Of a stretch of DNA of 64,000 nt, positions 25,336 to 33,810 are shown one piece after another. The translations under genes were made by a program, and so were the position numbers. Under the pieces are notes generated by a model. The model saw only the letters and a list, made by a program, of their open reading frames with translations. It had not been told where the DNA came from and made no database searches. Source of the stretch: Siderastrea siderea (Eukaryota; Cnidaria; Anthozoa; Scleractinia; Rhizangiidae); contig OZ034971.1 of the NCBI GenBank assembly GCA_964030785.1, positions 44,502,304-44,566,303 on the forward strand, read 5' to 3'. Positions within the stretch are counted from its first letter, which is position 1; each line of letters opens with the position of its first letter.

Positions 25336-26205
25336 TTAAAAGAGACCTAGACGGCCGTAACTGACGGTCTCTAGACCTTTCTGCCAGTTCTCCACACTGT
25401 CACTGTACTTGGGGGGTGGTGGAGCTGGGGCTACCATCATTTCTTGACGGTTCTTGAGATCTTGAATTTCTCGTAACAATTGTTTCTCATAGTCTGTCAG
25501 GGGTCGTTCTCGTTCCACGTCCTCTTTCCTTTGGACTCGAGGGGGTGGGCCAGGGATGTCTACTCCACGCAGGGGATATCCTTGAGCATCACGGGTGGGT
25601 GCTTCAGCTTGTTGGTCGGCTTTTTTGGGAGGGTTGTCATGAAACCACGTCCAGTACTTGGGACCCAAGGGTTGATCAGCCCATCGGAAGAAGCCACACG
25701 TTTTCTTGGAACAAGTCAGAAACAACCGATCGGGGTTCTGGGTCGAATGACTCTGTTGAAGCGTGGCGGGTTCACGGCAAAAGCATTGCAAACCACCCCA
25801 CATGTCCAACACTTCTACATGAGGTTGACTATACACGGCTTTCATATACTCCAGAACTTTATCTTGACCACAAAACAGCAAACACGGTTGCATGGGACAT
25901 TTCACATACTTCCATCCCTTTTGAGATTCTCGGGCCTCCAAACGCACCTCATGGTAAGGACATACCATAGTGTCCACTGAACTGGGAGGATCATACACGG
26001 TCGTCAAGGTGAATTGAGGTGATGGGGGTGATTGCTCCACCATGTCATTCAATTCTTTCATCATATCTTCCACAGCAGCTCGGGTGTCTTCCACCACGTC
26101 GCACACCACAGGATCACAGTCCACGGGCGTCATATGTTGAATGCTCTTCTTCTTCTTCTTCCCCTCTGGGGGATGGGTTGATTTTCTCTTCCGATCGGTG
26201 GACAT
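25336..26205 (-). CDS. GRF-type zinc-finger protein
   Basis: 289 residues from the ATG. After a Lys-rich start comes a first Cys/His cluster (CPYHEVR...VKCPMQPCLLFCGQD), then a second of GRF type: CFCREPATLQQS, RLFLTCSKKTCGFFRWAD. GRF fingers bind single-stranded nucleic acids in cellular proteins such as TopoIII and APE2. The C-terminus has a charged helix and ends YGRLGLF. Proteins with this double Cys cluster are familiar to me from invertebrate Polintons, though without assigned function. First gene of the leftward block, with TATAAAAA about 39 bp upstream. Confidence 0.78.
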   Translation of the reverse strand: MSTDRKRKSTHPPEGKKKKKSIQHMTPVDCDPVVCDVVEDTRAAVEDMMKELNDMVEQSPPSPQFTLTTVYDPPSSVDTMVCPYHEVRLEARESQKGWKYVKCPMQPCLLFCGQDKVLEYMKAVYSQPHVEVLDMWGGLQCFCREPATLQQSHSTQNPDRLFLTCSKKTCGFFRWADQPLGPKYWTWFHDNPPKKADQQAEAPTRDAQGYPLRGVDIPGPPPRVQRKEDVERERPLTDYEKQLLREIQDLKNRQEMMVAPAPPPPKYSDSVENWQKGLETVSYGRLGLF

Positions 26206-26243
26206 CGTACTCAAAGGTGGATGTCACCCCCACTGCCCATGCC

Positions 26244-26382
26244 TTTTTATACCTTAGACCCTTGACTGTCATTGGTCAGCTTATCCTATCCATATAAGGA
26301 CTTGTTATCTTCCCATTGGTCAGCTTGTTCAATCCAAATAAGGTCCTCTTGTCTTCCCATTGGTCAACTGTCCCTATTTAAG
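26244..26382. promoter_or_regulatory. Divergent promoter with CArG and CCAAT boxes
   Basis: Lies between the GRF gene (minus) and the SLOG gene (plus). It has a TATA box for each side: TATAAAAA at 26244-26251 minus and TATTTAAG at 26375-26382 plus. Two sequences fit the serum response factor consensus CC(A/T)6GG: CCATATAAGG (26290-26299) and CCAAATAAGG (26334-26343), 44 bp apart. Three inverted CCAAT boxes (ATTGGTCA) alternate with them, in tandem repeats of about 50 bp. Confidence 0.65.
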
Positions 26383-26420
26383 ACGGTCCCTTGGTCACTA
26401 GATCTTCATTCTCAAAAGCC

Positions 26421-27113
26421 ATGCCCCCAGACATCATGATCGGAGAACAAGATCTCGGTGCCTTGGAACTGCAAGTAGGTCATGGCCATGTGGTCTATAC
26501 AGGGGGAGCCAAAGGTACGGATGCCCTCGTGGAAGAACAGGCCAAACACTTTGGGATGCAACTAGAAGTCCTGGTCCCCCCGAACCATCCTCGATCCACT
26601 TTCATCACCCCTTCTACGGTGGAAGTCCTGATGCTGGCCAACCCCCATCTTCACCAGGCAGCGGAGAAACTAGGCAAAAAAATGCCCAGTCATTTTTACA
26701 CCCTGCAATTGCTGCAACGCAATTATCAATTGGCCAAAAAAGCCCATACCATCTATGCCTTTGGCATCTTGGAACCGGATCATAAACGCGTGAAAGGAGG
26801 CACTGGTTGGACCGTGCAATTGGCTATGGATCAAGGCAAACCCGTCTACCTGTTTGACATACCCAGTCAATCATGGTACCGCTCGGACCATTACTACCAA
26901 GTCAATGAGAATGCCGCCACCCTGGTCACTGGCAGTCAATTTGTCCCTTGGGGACCTAAAAAGCCCACCCTACATCAAAGCAGTGCTATTGTGGGATCCC
27001 GGGATGTGGACGAGAAAACCCGAGCCGAAATTCAAGCCTTATTCAACCGCACGTTCTGTCTACCCGAGAACATTGATCAATTACGTACGGAACTGGAAGA
27101 CTTTCATTTGTAA
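26421..27113 (+). CDS. SLOG-superfamily (DprA/YspA-like) nucleotide-binding protein
   Basis: 230 residues from the ATG in AGCCATG context. VVYTGGAKGTDALVEEQA (about 24-41) is the Gly-rich nucleotide-binding motif of SLOG/DprA-like Rossmann folds; GGTGWTVQLAMDQGKPVYLFD follows. A VGSRDVDEKTR motif, normally the first strand of YspA/DUF2493-type proteins, sits near the C-terminus (about 191) instead of the N-terminus, as if the fold were circularly permuted. In bacteria SLOG proteins sense or process nucleotide-derived ligands, including in defence. Role here is unknown. It has its own promoter and points away from the virion block. Confidence 0.75.
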   Translation: MPPDIMIGEQDLGALELQVGHGHVVYTGGAKGTDALVEEQAKHFGMQLEVLVPPNHPRSTFITPSTVEVLMLANPHLHQAAEKLGKKMPSHFYTLQLLQRNYQLAKKAHTIYAFGILEPDHKRVKGGTGWTVQLAMDQGKPVYLFDIPSQSWYRSDHYYQVNENAATLVTGSQFVPWGPKKPTLHQSSAIVGSRDVDEKTRAEIQALFNRTFCLPENIDQLRTELEDFHL

Positions 27114-27418
27114 TTTCTTAGTTTTTACTTTTGGAATTGTACATAGCTTTTCTTTTTTAATTTTTTTACTTTTTATTTTTTTCCAATTGTACATAGCCAT
27201 TTTTATTTTTTCAAATTGTAGATAGCTTTTTTCAATTTGTACATAGAAACGCCCCACCCGCGTGGCAAAGAACACAGACCACCCATTGTAACATCAACTC
27301 TTTTTAATTAAAAAATTTTAAAAACTGACATCACTGAGTTTGCACGTGGATCATAAATAAATGTCTCTTGACTCACAGCTGCCTTGACTCACAATAATCT
27401 CAACAGGAATAAAAATGT
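27114..27418. repeat. AT-rich convergent spacer with four AATTGTACATAGC motifs
   Basis: The spacer between the SLOG gene and the leftward 27955 gene holds four copies of AATTGTACATAGC (one with TAGATAGC, one with AATTTGTACATAG) at about 27135, 27185, 27214 and 27234. They are separated by T-rich tracts. No gene is seen. Confidence 0.7.
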
Positions 27419-27955
27419 TCAAGGAAATAAAATACGTCGCACGTGGTCCCGAATCTCCTCTCTCCTCTCCCGCTCCTCCCTCCGCCGCTCCTCTCGCTCC
27501 CGCTCCATGTCCCCGAAATAAAGGCGAATTCGTTGCCATGGGCGGGCCGCATACACACGTGGCAGGTACAAGTTCAGTTCGTTATCGACCTCTTTAAATT
27601 GGACCAATGTCATCGGCCAGCGACATTCAAATTGGGACCGGATGCGGTGCTGGTCGACCCATGGTATGATCTTGTTGACCAGGGCTCCCAGCAACGCTTC
27701 TGTAATCTCCGGATGTGGCCGGCCCTCCCGATCGCCATTCTCCGTCCAGACCACACAGTTTAAAAATAATTGAAAAAAAGCAACCACTCGCTGACGGGTG
27801 AGGGGGCGCCAGGTTTCCTGCCGTCTTTCCCTCATCAGTCTGGTCTGCCGATCCACAGCCGTTCGCTCTGGCCCCGCTCTCCTCCTCAAGTACTCTGGCC
27901 CACCCACATTCACCGCACTGGCTAGACAGCCCAAGGGCGTTCTTGTTTCTGACAT
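27419..27955 (-). CDS. Unknown Arg/Glu-rich protein
   Basis: About 179 residues from the ATG chosen here (MSETRTPLG). The frame is open further upstream, but without ATG and across the TATA box. The middle has a helical hydrophobic part (RVVAFFQLFLNCVVWTENG) and the C-terminus is a charged helix (MEREREERRREERERREE). No family recognised. Transcribed from the second copy of the bidirectional promoter, it may be an early or regulatory gene. Confidence 0.6.
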   Translation of the reverse strand: MSETRTPLGCLASAVNVGGPEYLRRRAGPERTAVDRQTRLMRERRQETWRPLTRQRVVAFFQLFLNCVVWTENGDREGRPHPEITEALLGALVNKIIPWVDQHRIRSQFECRWPMTLVQFKEVDNELNLYLPRVYAARPWQRIRLYFGDMEREREERRREERERREEIRDHVRRILFP

Positions 27956-28032
27956 TTTTTCCCTCACCAACTGACATAAGTCGTAAAGACTGAACTCAAA
28001 GCTAGGAGTGACGTCCTGTGGCCTCGCTTGAC

Positions 28033-28180
28033 TTATATACCCTAATTCGCGCAATGCACCATGGTCTATCTAAGGAGGGGGGAGGGGGGTCCCCCCACCT
28101 CTTCCCCTCTCAAAGCATGATGGGTCTTTCTCTCATTGGCCTATTCCCTCCCACGTGACCCTTTTGGTTCTCTATAAAAA
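28033..28180. promoter_or_regulatory. Second bidirectional promoter, inverted copy of the PolB promoter
   Basis: Contains TATATAAG (minus, 28033-28040) for the 27955 gene and TATAAAAA (plus, 28173-28180) for the 28212 gene. Read in reverse it shares with 12198-12371 the segments TATAGAGAACCAAAA, TCACGTGGGAGG, GGCCAAT, GGTGGGGGGACCCCCC and CCATGGTGCAT, in the same order. Confidence 0.75.
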
Positions 28181-28211
28181 ACCCCCTGTCCCATTCCATC
28201 TTTCACACTCA

Positions 28212-28409
28212 ATGGATGATCCAGTCCTCAGTCCAGAAGCCCAACAAGTGATTGATCGTCTACGAGCCTTGTTGTCTCGACTCGAAAAAGACTTGGAACA
28301 GATCCGCTTCAAAGCTTCTTATTTTGAACTGCTCCGACTTCATAGTCAAAAACAACTCAGTCGGAACGAATTGGCTTTATTAACTTTGAAAAACTTCTAC
28401 CGGTGGTGA
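28212..28409 (+). CDS. Small helical protein, duplicate 1
   Basis: 65 residues. It reads SPEAQQVIDRLRALLSRLEKDLEQIRFKASYFELLRL and ends FYRW. The same pattern (SP.A..IIERL ... LRYKITFQELCQLR...LLT) recurs in the next gene, so the pair arose by tandem duplication. No domain recognised. The ATG lies 32 bp after a TATA box. The stop TGA is followed immediately by the next ATG. Confidence 0.65.
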   Translation: MDDPVLSPEAQQVIDRLRALLSRLEKDLEQIRFKASYFELLRLHSQKQLSRNELALLTLKNFYRW

Positions 28410-28643
28410 ATGGGTGACAAACCCGACAAGATCACTCCTGGCAAGGTCAGCCCTCAAGCCCTGCAAATCATTGAACGTTTGGGAGAGATCCGAAAACAAA
28501 TCAATCACCTGGTTCAACCTTTACGTTACAAGATCACTTTTCAAGAACTGTGCCAACTCCGAAAAGAAGGGATCATCACCACCGTCGAGTTTCAACTCTT
28601 GACCAATCCACTGTTTGATCCTTTCACCGATCCTTTCGCCTGA
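28410..28643 (+). CDS. Small helical protein, duplicate 2
   Basis: 77 residues, paralogous to the preceding gene over its helical region, with an added N-terminus and a tail ending DPFTDPFA. It begins the base after the upstream stop and ends in TGATG, overlapping the next ATG. Such tight linkage in a eukaryotic element suggests termination-reinitiation or closely spaced separate transcripts. Confidence 0.65.
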   Translation: MGDKPDKITPGKVSPQALQIIERLGEIRKQINHLVQPLRYKITFQELCQLRKEGIITTVEFQLLTNPLFDPFTDPFA

Positions 28644-29032
28644 TGGCTCAACCCCCACCATGTGTGATTTGTTTGATACCTCTCGCCAATTATACCACGT
28701 TGAGGTGCTGTGGTATTCCTTGTCATGTCGTCTGTGCCAAGCAACAGAATGGTCAGCCCCGCCTATGCTCTACCTGCCACGTTCCTCTTGTCGTCCAGGA
28801 AGTCCTCCATGAACCATGGAAAGAAGACCCGGAGTTTATGCAGCATGTCAAGGACGATTGGAAAAACAATCCTATCTGGTATGGCGTTTGCTATGAGAAC
28901 AACCACGCCCTCCAAGGATTCTGGGGAGAACTGCGCGATCCCTATGAGCCTCACCGCAAAATCCTCTACTTTCTGGGTCACACCAAAAGCCTAGCCATTG
29001 GACGGATGAAAACCTGTATCAGCTTCTCGTAA
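28643..29032 (+). CDS. RING-like zinc-finger protein
   Basis: 129 residues. The N-terminal Cys/His array is CVIC (C7, C10), CC (22-23), PCH (C27, H28), C31 and CSTC (C42, C45), close to a C3HC4 RING with slightly irregular spacing. The rest holds an acidic/aromatic segment (EDPEFMQHVKDDWKNNP) with no known domain. Viral RING proteins often act as ubiquitin ligases against host factors. That role is an inference. Last of a three-gene unit. An AATAAA lies at 29089-29094. Confidence 0.68.
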   Translation: MAQPPPCVICLIPLANYTTLRCCGIPCHVVCAKQQNGQPRLCSTCHVPLVVQEVLHEPWKEDPEFMQHVKDDWKNNPIWYGVCYENNHALQGFWGELRDPYEPHRKILYFLGHTKSLAIGRMKTCISFS

Positions 29033-29088
29033 AAAAAGGACACCCCCATGTTTGGACATTGAACTCGTTTTTTTTCTACTTGTTGTCA

Positions 29089-29094
29089 AATAAA
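29089..29094 (+). terminator. Poly(A) signal for the 28212-29032 unit
   Basis: AATAAA 57 bp past the stop of the RING-like gene, preceded by a T-rich tract. Confidence 0.55.
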
Positions 29095-29149
29095 AGATGT
29101 TGATATATGATTTACATTAAACTTTTTTTCTTTCCCCGCGCCTGCCCAT

Positions 29150-29345
29150 TAAGGCTCGCAAGATCAGATGAAGAAAAGAATACCAGGGTATTCAGGAGCA
29201 TGCGTTATGCCAGGCTGGTTCATCAGAGAGAAGAGAGCCAAGCATGAGCAAGATGCTATTAAGAAGAAATCATCTGTGAATATCTTCATGGACCTCCAGA
29301 CATCGTCGCAAAGCCACCATATTAAACTTTGGACTCTGTTTTCTC
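29150..29345 (+). other. Orphan open segment beside the right TIR
   Basis: An open frame starting MKKRIPGYSGACVMPGWF runs with normal-looking composition for about 60 residues, then into T-rich sequence and the TIR. The flanking T-rich segments at 29065-29085 and 29340-29360 both contain a CTTGTTGT motif, as if a piece had been inserted between two copies. I do not recognise the peptide. It may be a gene relic. Confidence 0.3.
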
Positions 29346-29410
29346 TCACTTGTTGTGAAAAAAAAAGTTTGACAATAAATTATTTTTTTTTATTTTCTTG
29401 TTTTTTGGAG

Positions 29411-29859
29411 TCAAGGACCACCCCCGTTCCAACAATTGGACTTTGGACTTTGAGCCCACGTTTTCTCAGCGGTTTTAATCCACCCTGCGCCCACGATCCC
29501 TTTTTCACACTGGTCAGCGGTTTCCCATTCTAAATCACGTGACTTCCGGTTCCCATGAGCCCACGATCCCTTTTTTCCCACTGGTCAGCGGTTTCCCCTT
29601 CCAAATCACGTGACTTCCGGTTGTATGAGCCCACGATCCTTTTTTCAGACTGGTCAGCGGTTTCCCCTTCCAAATCACGTGACTTCCGGTTGTATGAGCC
29701 CGCGATCCCTTTTTCAGACTGGTCAGCGGTTTCCCCTTCCAAATCACGTGACTTCCGGTTCCAGGCACTTCCGGTCACTTCCGGTTCCGGTGACGTCATT
29801 GATTTGCTCTCGACCAATCAGAAGCCTCCATATGCCCCATACGAGCCCCCCTTACTACT
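29411..29859 (-). repeat. Right terminal inverted repeat (449 bp)
   Basis: Reverse complement of the left TIR with one additional ~70-bp unit (four in total, about 29483-29761). Also carries TGACGTCA (29791-29798) and an inverted CCAAT. The unequal copy number shows that units are gained or lost independently at the two ends. Confidence 0.95.
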
Positions 29860-29865
29860 CTCACT
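29860..29865. repeat. Right target-site duplication CTCACT
   Basis: Exact repeat of 7327-7332, immediately outside the right TIR. Confidence 0.93.
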
Positions 29866-30079
29866 TCACACGTTTTACTTTGCAACTTACATCAAGGAAC
29901 TTACTTCTTTTACACTTCTTGCTTTGGCTTCATCTTACTTTCACAAAATTCCACCTTCTACATTCATTCGACTCGATTTACAATTCTCGTTTATAGTTTC
30001 TTTCCGTATTACATTACAAAGGTTCTACATTTGTATAAATCAATATTGACGGTGATTAGGACTAATTACCATATTATTT

Positions 30080-30720
30080 CAATTAAAAGCCACATGAACT
30101 ACAATATTTGTGTATAAAGTTGCCTTGCAAATTACACAAGCATAAAAACAATAGAGTTCTTCTGTCGAAGGCACTATCGTGTAATAGGTTGCCCGAGGAA
30201 ATTTGATGTTCTCAACAAATATTACAACGCTAAATTTTGAGGGGAAATTTCCAAATACGGGGACAATACGCTGAGACACTATCGCGTCACGTGATCGATT
30301 TCGACCAATGGGAGCACGCCAAAATTTAACGTTGTACTATAACCGCCTTTATAGTGTGTACAACGCTAAGATTTTGGCGTGCTCCCATTGGTCGAAATTG
30401 ATCACGTGATGCGACAGTGTCTGTCCTCAGCGGGCGCCTATAAGAACATACTGCCCGTTTTTGGCAATTTTCGCTCAAAATCTATCGTTGTACAATAAAC
30501 ATAATAGAGTCCTTCTGTCTCAGGCCTTATGCGTGATAGTTTACCTGGGAAATGTGATGTTCAAACTTCATATAAGCCCTCGAACATTTGTTGTGAACAT
30601 CAAGTTTCCTTGGGCAACTAATCACACGTCAGAGTTCTTCTGCCTTCGCGATTCGACAGAGGAGGCGGGTGGTGTAATAAATGTGACGTTTTGCAATTAC
30701 AAACAGTTAACAGTTTCCAA
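30080..30720. repeat. Large foldback (inverted repeat) element
   Basis: The core at 30274-30421 is an almost perfect palindrome. Arms of about 60 bp include TCACGTGAT, GACCAATGGGAGCACGCC and the reverse complements, around a short TATA-like centre. Beyond the core, diverged segments such as AGAGT(T/C)CTTCTGTC recur in both orientations. Probably a non-autonomous foldback or MITE. No coding capacity. Confidence 0.7.
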
Positions 30721-30782
30721 GGTAAAATAGACAGAAAGTAACTCATTACAAATGGAGATAAATAGATGAATAAATAAATGCA

Positions 30783-32610
30783 CGGACTACAAAAACTATA
30801 GGAACTAGAAAAACTACATCAACTGCACTGAACTACAAGAAACAAGAACTACATAAACCACATCAACTGCTGTGAACTGCAAGAAACAACTACATCAATT
30901 ACAAGAGCCACAAAAACTACATCAACTACACTGGACTGCAAGAAACATCAACTACATCAACTACACTGGACTACTAGACGTACAATAACTACATCAACTA
31001 CACTGAACTACAAGAAACATCAACTACATCAACTACACTGGACTACTAGACGTACAATAACTACATCAACTACACTGGACTGCAAGAAGTACAATAACTA
31101 CATCGACTACACTGGACTACAAGAAACATCAACTACACTTGGCTTCAAGAAACCCGAACTACATCAACTACACTGGACTACAAGAAACATGAACTACATC
31201 AACTAAATCAAATACACTGAACCAACAAGAACTACACCAACTACACTGGACTACAAGACGTACGATAACTACACTGGACTATACAAGAACTACATCAACT
31301 ACACTGGACTACAGAAGAACTACATCAACTACACTGGACTACGCAAGAACTACATCAACTACACTGAACTACAAGAAGTACAATAACTACGTGATTTACA
31401 CTATAAACCATATGAGCTACATGAACGACATGTACAAGAACTAAATGACCCAAATGAACTACGGGAACTACGTAAACCACACAAACTACAAGATCATGAA
31501 CTACGTGAACTACAAAAGCTACATGAACTACAAGACCTGCATGAACTACAGAAGCTGCATGAACTACAAGACCTGCATGAACTACATTACCTACACAAAA
31601 ACTACGTACATGAACAGTACACGAGCTACAAGACTACATAAACTACATTTCGAACTTAACGTGAACTACAGAAGATCTGCAAAAACTAAATAAACTACAA
31701 GAGCTACATGAACTACATGAATTATAAGAACTGCATGAACTACAAGAACTGCATGACCTAAAGGAGCTCGAAGACTGAAGAACTACAAGAACTGCCTGAA
31801 CTACATGAACTGTAGAAACTACGAAAACTACATGAACTAGAAAAGTACAAGACCTACTTGAACAACATGCTACTTGAACTAAATGAACAAAAAGAACAAC
31901 TAGAACTATAAAAACTACATTAACGTCACGAACTACATGAAATGCTTGAACTAGAAGAACTGCATAAACTACAATACTTGCATAAAGTACATTAACTACA
32001 TTTAGAACTTAACCTGATGAACTACATTAGAACTACATGAACTAAAGAAGTTAAAGAACTACATTAATTACTTGCACTACAAGAACTAGCTACAGGAACT
32101 ACAAGACCTGCATGAACTACATTAGCTACATTTAGAACTTAACATGAACTAGAAGAACTACATGAATTGCAGGGACTACAAGAACTGCACGAACTAGAAG
32201 AACTACGTGAATAATTTCAAGAACGTCATGAGCTAAAGAACTACAGGATCTACATGAATTACTTGAACTACAAGAACTGCATAAACTACACGAACTAAAA
32301 GAACGGCTTTAACTACTAGAACTACATGAACTGTATGAACTACATGAAGTACATGAACTAACACATGATCTAGAAGAACTACGAAACTACGTGAGCTACA
32401 GGAACTCATGAACTACATGAACTACTTGAACTACATCAAGCACATGAACTACAAGAACTCACAAACTACATGAACGACAAGAACACATGAACTTCAATGT
32501 GCCTACATGAACTACAAAACTACATGAAGCACATCAACTACATAAACTAGAAGCACATCAACTACATAAACTACCTGAACTACAAGGACTGCATGAACTA
32601 CAAGAATTAA
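30783..32610. repeat. 1.8-kb GAACTACAT/GAACTACAA minisatellite
   Basis: A degenerate tandem array of 9-bp (and related 6-12-bp) units such as GAACTACAT, GAACTACAA and CATCAACTACAC. A frame encoding NYMNYK-type repeats near 31445-31693 is a by-product. Confidence 0.93.
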
Positions 32611-32831
32611 ATCGGCTACGTGGTTCCTAAAAGTACCCGACCCCGACCCCTAGTCAACTCGTACCACCTCAAAGCAGGACGACCGTGATGATTCTGACTG
32701 GTGTGCGATGGCGGGAAGGGACACAATTAACAGCGGGGAGTGGGATTGAGAAGGCTAATTGGATACTCTACTTAAGTGACATTGGGTTAGAATATATACA
32801 CGTCGTAAAAGATGTTTCTACACACACCCCT

Positions 32832-33280
32832 CTAAACACTGACAGTTTTGTCTCCGAATAAAGCATGCAACAGTTTCTCCTCCCAGTCTTGCTTCTTCAT
32901 GTGCTTCTCAAAATCCAGAAAATTCTTTTTCCTCAAAGCGCGGGGCAAGCGCCTTTTCTTGAACTTCTTGATCATCAAAAGTATCACTGACGAATCATCC
33001 GCGTCTATCTCCCTCTGGACAGCCATGTGCAGCTCTTCCCGGCAGAAGTTGCTGGCAAGGTAGTTGTCGGACAAAACAATCAGCACTTGGCGACTGCGGT
33101 ACACACTGTCCGCCATGTTTTGGACGATGGGTCTTCCCAGCTCAAAGTCCCGAGTGTGAATGATGAAAGATATCGAGTGTTTATCAAGAAGAGAAATCAG
33201 ATTCTCAGTGACCCAGGTAACGTCCTTTGAGCTGAAACTGATGAAAACGTTGTTGCCCGCAACTCCACCTTTTATATTAT
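32832..33280 (-). CDS. Exon 6, TIR domain of IL-1R-like receptor
   Basis: The last coding exon follows a TTGCAG acceptor and starts with two bases that complete the codon left by the transmembrane exon. It encodes a full TIR domain: box 1 as NNVFISFSSKDVTWV, box 2 region RDFELGRPIVQNM (FELG-(R)P instead of the usual RD.xPG), SRQVLIVLSDNYLASNFCREEL, and box 3-like KNFLDFEKHM. Cytoplasmic signalling domain that recruits MyD88-type adaptors in known receptors. The stop follows KTVSV. Confidence 0.92.
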
Positions 33281-33339
33281 CTGCAATGAAAAAGATATAT
33301 TATTATTGATTGATTGATGACCATGGGACAACTGTGTAT

Positions 33340-33613
33340 TTGGACATTTAGCTCTCTAAGCTCTGTTATGGAAAGTTCTCTAAGACCGACAACTTTTCAG
33401 GATAGGAAACTCTCAATTTTGCAGACACTCTCAAAAGACGATCACCTCTCTAATGTGAACACTTTGCTTGTGGACACCTTCCATATTCAGACGCGCGGAC
33501 AGTTTTCCAAGACTGACATCTCTTCGTTACCAAAGCAAGCGAGGAAGTCCTGTCCTAGATGGTCACCTTTTATGTGAACACCTCTCTAAGAAGGACATCT
33601 TTTATGTAGAAAG
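33340..33613. repeat. CTCTAA/GGACAC minisatellite, left part
   Basis: Diverged repeats of the type CTCTAAG-ACGGACACCTC. The same array resumes at 37775-38110, on the other side of the Gypsy element, so the retrotransposon inserted into it. Confidence 0.7.
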
Positions 33614-33810
33614 ATCCCTGTCACATCTTTGATTGGAATGAACACGTTTCGGAATGGTGCCTAGGTAAGCATGCTTAATGTCTATTGCCCTCTGGCCAAA
33701 TACACCGCAACTCGTCCCCCCTAGCAGTGCACTATCGTAACTGAGAAAGCTCTGAGAATTTAAGTCAAACACAACATGCTTATTAAAACAAGCACAGTCT
33801 TAATGTCAGT

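Larger units (their letters stand above)
7333..29859. mobile_element. Complete Polinton/Maverick (adintovirus-like) element
   Basis: The element spans 22,527 bp, starts with AGTAGTAAGG and ends with its complement. It has long terminal inverted repeats and a 6-bp target duplication. It encodes the diagnostic set: protein-primed PolB, rve integrase, FtsK/HerA ATPase, adenain-like cysteine protease, double-jelly-roll major capsid protein and penton-like proteins. Virtually all frames are intact, including genes of 54-110 codons, so the insertion is probably young, or a virus-like provirus under recent selection. Known from the family: such elements are thought to form virions. Inferred: this copy may be active. 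Several accessory genes (SLOG, RING-like, tRNA-like) go beyond the core set. Confidence 0.97.

Noticed and set aside
31445..31693. Asn/Tyr-rich 82-residue frame
   Set aside because: Lies in the GAACTACA minisatellite; other frames of the array are equally repetitive and broken.
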